64,000 nt of DNA from the NCBI RefSeq assembly GCF_019320115.1, contig NC_089593.1, positions 33,250,536 to 33,314,535 on the forward strand. Reading direction: 5' to 3'. Origin of the DNA: Miscanthus floridulus. Taxonomy: Eukaryota; Streptophyta; Magnoliopsida; Poales; Poaceae. The notes under the pieces were generated by a model. The model was not told where the DNA came from, made no database searches, and saw only the letters and a list, made by a program, of their open reading frames with translations. Positions 60,110 to 64,000 of this stretch are shown in pieces. Each line of letters begins with the position of its first letter. The stretch's first letter is position 1. The position numbers and the translations under genes were made by a program.

Positions 60110-60299
60110 CACGTCAACGGTCAGCGCCCCGATCGTTGCCACATCACCCTCTCGCCGCGCCACCATGCATGGCGCGGCACATGCGTTTCGCCGCGCTAGG
60201 GAAATAGGCGCGACCAAAAGTGTTAGTTTTGGAAAAAAAATTAAAACAGTGTTAGATTTAAAATTAGTTTATAAAAAGTGTTAAAAATAAAAAAAAATC
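60110..60299 (-). repeat. Right terminal inverted repeat of the MULE
   Basis: Its complement begins gattttttttttatttttaa and follows the left repeat through 'gccgcgccatgcatggtggc', with scattered differences. It would drive the MURA gene. Confidence 0.9.
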
Positions 60300-61019
60300 T
60301 CCACGTGAGGATCCGAGGGGAGCGGCGGCGTTGCCGTCTGGCCCCGTGCCGCGCGGGTGTGGGGCAGGGTAGGCGAGTTGGGCTGCTTCCCTATTGGTAC
60401 CTAGGCTGGGCCGAGGCACAGCATGGGCCTGCTCCGGCCTGAGCCGAAGGAAGAGGGAGGGAGTTGGTCTAGGCCACTTCGGCAAGGAGGCCAGGAGGGC
60501 GAGCTGGGCTCTAGGGAAGCAAGGGGCTAGATAGGGCCTGTTGGCCATGGGGCAAAGGAGAAAGATTTCCTATTTTCTCTAGGGAATTCTGGGAATCAAG
60601 GCTACCTCCAAGCACAAACAAGAAGATCCAAATCACACATGCATCTTATACTAAATGGTGCATCAATTTATTTGTAAACTCAATTTGAAGGGGATGGGAG
60701 AGAGTTTGGTTTACGTTTTAGGAATAATAAATCATGCGAGCGGGTTGCATGTTAAATTCGAGTGCGGCTCGAATTCAACCAAGGTTTTAATTTTTTCTGA
60801 AAAACATTTTATTTGTAAACACCTCTCATCACGTAGGTGATCAATCTTCATGACAAGCAGTTTGTTGTAAAAAGTTTTGAAGCTCAGATTTTGAATTTGC
60901 GGTCGAAAGGGAAAACATTTGATTTGAGTTTGACCTAACATTTACATGTAACACATATTCAAGCAATTTTTTAAAAAAAGTTAGGATTTTTCTATTACAC
61001 AGAATTACGGAATGTTACA

Positions 61020-61637
61020 AGTTGCCTGCTGCTTTGCAGGTGAAGGGACATGCTGCCCGTCAAATCACCTAGCCCATTGCTATGTACTGTATGTACATTC
61101 ATTCCTTTATCAGGAGCAGATTACATGTTATTGTACCATATTTTACTACTTCTGTTTGGTTGTAAGTTCTATGTTTAATTGATGTAAATTGATTATTCGT
61201 AAATAAGAATAGTCAGAATTACTCAAACTATTATCTGATCTTTTTTTGTCTTTTTTCTGATTTTCTGTATGTTTTATTTGGTTCTCCTTTGAAATTTTCT
61301 AATTTGGCTTCCATACAAATAATCTGGCTATTTTTTTGGTTTTTTTATTTTCTGTATGTTTTATTTGGTTCTCCTTTGATATTTTCCAATTTGACTTACA
61401 TAAAAATAATCTAGTTATTTTTTTGTGTTGTTTGTTTATTTTTTTTGTTGATTTAATCTAGATCCCAGGGTCATGAAAATCAAGTGTTGCATGGATAAGA
61501 ATCACTTGATTTTTTATCTGTTGCCGATCGGGTGTTGGGGCGCCGGCCAACACTCGAGTGTCACAGCTCCCAAAATCACTCGCCCCATGGGTAGACAGAC
61601 CCCAAGAAAATGTCTACTAAATCCTAACTTCATTTGC
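61020..61637. other. Non-coding sequence with an 87-base tandem duplication
   Basis: The unit 'ttttctgtatgttttatttg…ttctcctttga' occurs at 61261 and 61347 as two adjacent degenerate copies. 61500-61570 has 'ggtgttggggcgccggccaacact', a near palindrome. No coding sequence. Confidence 0.6.
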
Positions 61638-61810
61638 CACTAATACAAAAAGGATTTTAGAAAACAATACTACGAAATTCATTTTCAGAGTCGGGCAAAT
61701 GAAATTTCCAGAGGTGGGCGGCTCCCCTGCCTCTGTTTAAAGGTCAATATTAGCAAGGATTTTCAGAGGTGTTTATATAATGCACACCTCCAGAAATAAA
61801 TTTTAAAAAA
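61638..61810. mobile_element. CACTA-type left end
   Basis: CACTAATACAAAAAGGATTT at 61638 is a CACTA-style terminus followed by facing 'ccagaggtg' and 'cacctccag' words (61711, 61763, 61786). The matching right end was not found in the window. Confidence 0.5.
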
Positions 61811-62355
61811 CAAACCAGAGCTTAGCTCGACTCAACTTTGACTCCCAACTAAATTAGCCTAAATTAAAGAGAGTGAATTAGAGTGGTTCCTCGTCTTTCT
61901 TTGCTCATGATGCCTTCTTATTCGAAGAGCTGTGCATCGAGCACTAATTTCTCTTTGAACATCTGTTGACTAAGCATTTCGGCCTCGTCTTGCGCCTCTT
62001 TGCTAGTGGACTAATCCTTCTCTCAGGCATCATGTTGTGCCTCCTTGTCCGTAGATTGATCCTTCTCTCGAGTTGAATCGTGCGATGACCCCGTCATCTT
62101 GTGCTTCGTTCTAATTGAGGAGGAAGATGACAAGGTATGTGTTGACAAATTTAAACAAAGATAGAAAATGAACAAGTTAACGTACCATGCATTGCTATGA
62201 GCCATACCTTGTCATCTTATGCATTTGCTATGAGCCGAATAACAAACGAGTTAACAACCCGTGTGTTGCTATGAGCCGTACGATAAACGAAAGAATCAAC
62301 AAACGAGTTAACGACCTGTGCATTTGCTATGAGCCGAATGACTAGCTAACATTAC
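61811..62355. other. Non-coding stretch with a short repeated motif
   Basis: The words 'gcattgctatgagcc' / 'gcatttgctatgagccg' occur four times (about 62190, 62221, 62262 and 62320), along with 'aacgagttaac'. No gene seen. Confidence 0.45.
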
Positions 62356-62371
62356 TGCATAAACCTTTTGT

Positions 62372-62548
62372 AGGGGCGGCTTCAGATGATTTGTAGAGAC
62401 AGTTTGGTCAACCGCCCCTACCAAAAACGTGGCTACAAATCATACATTTGTACCCCTACAAATCAATTTATAAGGGCGGCTGGTGCCAGCCGCCCCTACA
62501 ACTGTATTTATAGGGGCGGTTGATAACACCAGCCGCCCCTACAAGACA
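62372..62548. repeat. CACTA-type subterminal repeats ('aggggcggc' / 'gccgcccct')
   Basis: Facing copies of 'taggggcggc' and 'gccgcccctac' occur at 62374, 62410, 62466, 62487, 62511 and 62530. This arrangement is typical of subterminal DNA of another CACTA family. Its terminus is not clear. Confidence 0.6.
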
Positions 62549-62589
62549 TTTTCACACCAAAAAAATGAAATTTGAAAATTTAAATATGA

Positions 62590-62615
62590 CCAGACATATA
62601 TACATATACATATAC

Positions 62616-62665
<50 letters not shown>

Positions 62666-62690
62666 GTATATATATATATATAATTCACAC
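62590..62690. repeat. AT microsatellite
   Basis: (TATA)n with interspersed TG; the Tyr-Ile frame here is an artefact. Confidence 0.95.
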
Positions 62691-62859
62691 GAATATTATA
62701 TCAACAACTAATTGACAAGAAGATATATGCATTACAAACCTATAATAATTTAAATTACTTCATTACAAACACATAATAATTTAAATTTGTTCATTACAAA
62801 CCATAATAATTTAGATCAGTTCATTATTACCACTAACAGTAATTTAACTTCCTATAATT

Positions 62860-63523
62860 TTCTAACGTTGTACCATGTACTCGGAGAAGTGCAGATCATT
62901 TATTTCATATGCCAAAATATCACTGATGTAGCGCAATGTATTTACTAGTGCACTCTCTCTTGCTTCACAAGATCGTTCACAAGGTCTACTGACGACGATC
63001 AGCATTGATCGAGAACCTTCACTCCTAGTCACAAGAATTTTTACCTGGATTCCCTCTGAAGTGAGAACAGGGCCACCATATTCTCAATTATAACGACCCA
63101 AGTGATACATGGCCTGGTTTAAAATGACTTCAAAGCTACAACTTACGTATTTTACGTCATTCTCCTAAATCTGTAAGTGTCATCAGCAAGCTTTGCACAA
63201 AACAGTCCAATATCGTAGTGGAGGCCCACATTCAAAGTAGCAATCCTCATGGAGTATGTAGGAATATTGTACCTAATATTTTGAAGCGCCCTTAAACATG
63301 CTTGCCCAGCATATTTTTGCGCAGTAATGTCATGAGGTTGACCGCTGCTCGTCCTATCGATGTATAAAACCATACCTTGTTGGTTACCCGCCCTAGCGAG
63401 AATAGAAAAGCCAATTCGACATTGCTTGATTCGACCATCTATAGGGAATGTATCAACATTGAGGAAATTAACCCCGAAATTTGAGAGTGTCTCTCTGAAC
63501 CATGGTATAGGATGAATTGTCTA
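62860..63523 (-). pseudogene. Unrecognised minus-strand coding fragment
   Basis: A frame opens at about 63523 after a splice-like 'aaatgtag' and reads 'TIHPIPWFRETLSNFGVNFL', later 'GQPHDITAQKYAGQACLRAL', to a stop at 63152. Content continues in another frame ('SFEVILNQAMYHLGRYN', then 'RYISDILAYEINDLHFSEYM') to about 62860, with one stop inside. Composition looks like real protein rather than chance, and a one-base shift near 63155 would join the pieces. No domain recognised. It may be a captured or decayed gene next to the CACTA-type repeats. Confidence 0.4.
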
Positions 63524-64000
63524 CATTTAAGAATTATATATATCAGAACAAAATATATATAGAGGTGTCTTTAAACATGTTACTTACTATGCTTGGATAT
63601 GGGTGGTTTGCCCTCCCCAATGCTGGTTGGAAGCCCAGATCATACACATAATTATTTGGCAGATCCAGCGAATGGGAGTTCGGCTATATCTTCTCCTAAA
63701 TTTATGTCAAGGAAAACAGTTATAGTAGAGGAACAGGAGAGGATAGGAGTAGAAGAAGTAGAAGCAGAGGACAGGAGAGGAGAATAGTAGAAGTAGTAGG
63801 ACTAGGAGAGGAGGGTCTACAAAGCAGCATCAGCATTGGCAGCTCATGGAGAAGAGTAGAAGTAGATGCAAGAAAGTGTGCTTTAGGTACGCGAGAAGGT
63901 ATAAGAAATTAAAAAGGTCTATAAACCAAAGTAGTCCTATAAAACAACAATATATAAAAAAACGAGTAGTAGCAGTAGTAGAGGCCTCAGAAACATATCA
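63524..64000. other. Purine-rich low-complexity end of the window
   Basis: AG-rich runs ('ggagaggataggagtagaag') at 63715-63860 produce a spurious Glu/Arg frame at 63593-63787. No supported gene. Confidence 0.5.

Larger units (their letters stand above)
53180..60299. mobile_element. MuDR-like (Mutator superfamily) transposon with two convergent genes, 7.1 kb
   Basis: The ends are long inverted repeats (about 53180-53370 and 60110-60299). The flanks read tccatgtg at 53172-53179 and tccacgtg at 60300-60307, an 8 to 9-bp target duplication with one CpG-type change. Inside, a plus-strand spliced gene (53934-55841) and a minus-strand MURA-type transposase (59624-56865) converge, each starting near its own terminal repeat. 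This is the architecture of maize MuDR. Both genes carry stops and frame losses, so this copy is not active by itself. Confidence 0.92.
43064..61019. mobile_element. Large Tekay-type LTR or LARD split by nested insertions (inferred)
   Basis: 'TGTGATAGTCCCAGGATGCC' at 43064 resembles the start, and 'ggaatgttaca' ending at 61019 the end, of long LTRs of grass Tekay/Del-type elements. Taking out the Reina element and the MULE with one target copy each leaves about 5.3 kb without any pol domain. Much of it (44950-47400, 52960-53170, 60300-60550) is GC-rich with overlapping spurious frames on both strands. The expected 5-bp target duplication does not match (ccctc versus agttg), so it may be a truncated or recombined LTR. 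The assignment is tentative. Confidence 0.4.

Noticed and set aside
61638..64000. A full CACTA element covering the right end of the window
   Set aside because: No matching right terminus or target duplication is present in the window.

Overview
This window is nuclear DNA from a grass (Poaceae), most likely a panicoid, and almost all of it is nested transposable elements. The grass assignment rests on the element families: Tat-lineage Ty3/gypsy elements with an antisense extra ORF, CACTA elements with 'tttagtcccggtt' subterminal repeats, Stowaway MITEs and a MuDR-like element. It also rests on plant-type GT-AG introns and a GDSL lipase gene. I see no bacterial, organellar or viral genome, and no tRNA, rRNA or CRISPR.

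Layout. 1-8880 is a decayed Tat-lineage gypsy element on the minus strand (gag, protease, RT, two RNase H domains, integrase) with its intron-containing antisense ORF on the plus strand. 8880-20940 holds fragments: a second antisense-ORF fragment, a minus-strand LTR-gag-protease piece (11031-16360), and a plus-strand RNase H-integrase-LTR piece (16363-20938) that lacks reverse transcriptase. 21950-23411 carries a MITE and a GC-rich element with inverted ends.

The one ordinary cellular gene is a GDSL esterase/lipase (23663-41813, plus). A small insertion has removed its catalytic-serine segment, and exon 2 has a TAG. Its first intron is about 16 kb because a complete 14.1-kb CACTA transposon (24061-38165, ATG target duplication) sits in it. 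That CACTA encodes a broken TNP2 transposase and a second spliced gene with a Ulp1-type protease end. A 3.4-kb non-autonomous LTR element (32854-36255, CAAAT target duplication) is inserted in that second gene, so the nesting is gene > CACTA > LTR element.

43064-61019 looks like one large Tekay-type LTR or LARD. It was split by a complete Reina-type chromovirus (47427-52955, AGCAA target duplication) and by a 7.1-kb Mutator-like element (53180-60299). The Mutator-like element has roughly 190-bp terminal inverted repeats and two convergent genes: a MURA-type transposase, and an unrecognised spliced gene with three Cys-pair zinc-binding modules and an acidic repeat tail, placed where maize MuDR carries mudrB. 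61020-64000 holds tandem repeats, CACTA-type ends, microsatellites and an unrecognised coding fragment.

The coding remnants share one mode of decay. Most in-frame stops are TAG, TAA or TGA where Gln, Arg or Trp is expected, so C-to-T (or G-to-A) changes dominate, as expected for heavily methylated transposons. The candidates most worth follow-up are the second gene of the Mutator-like element, the 231-bp foldback inside the CACTA, and the triple nesting in the GDSL intron.
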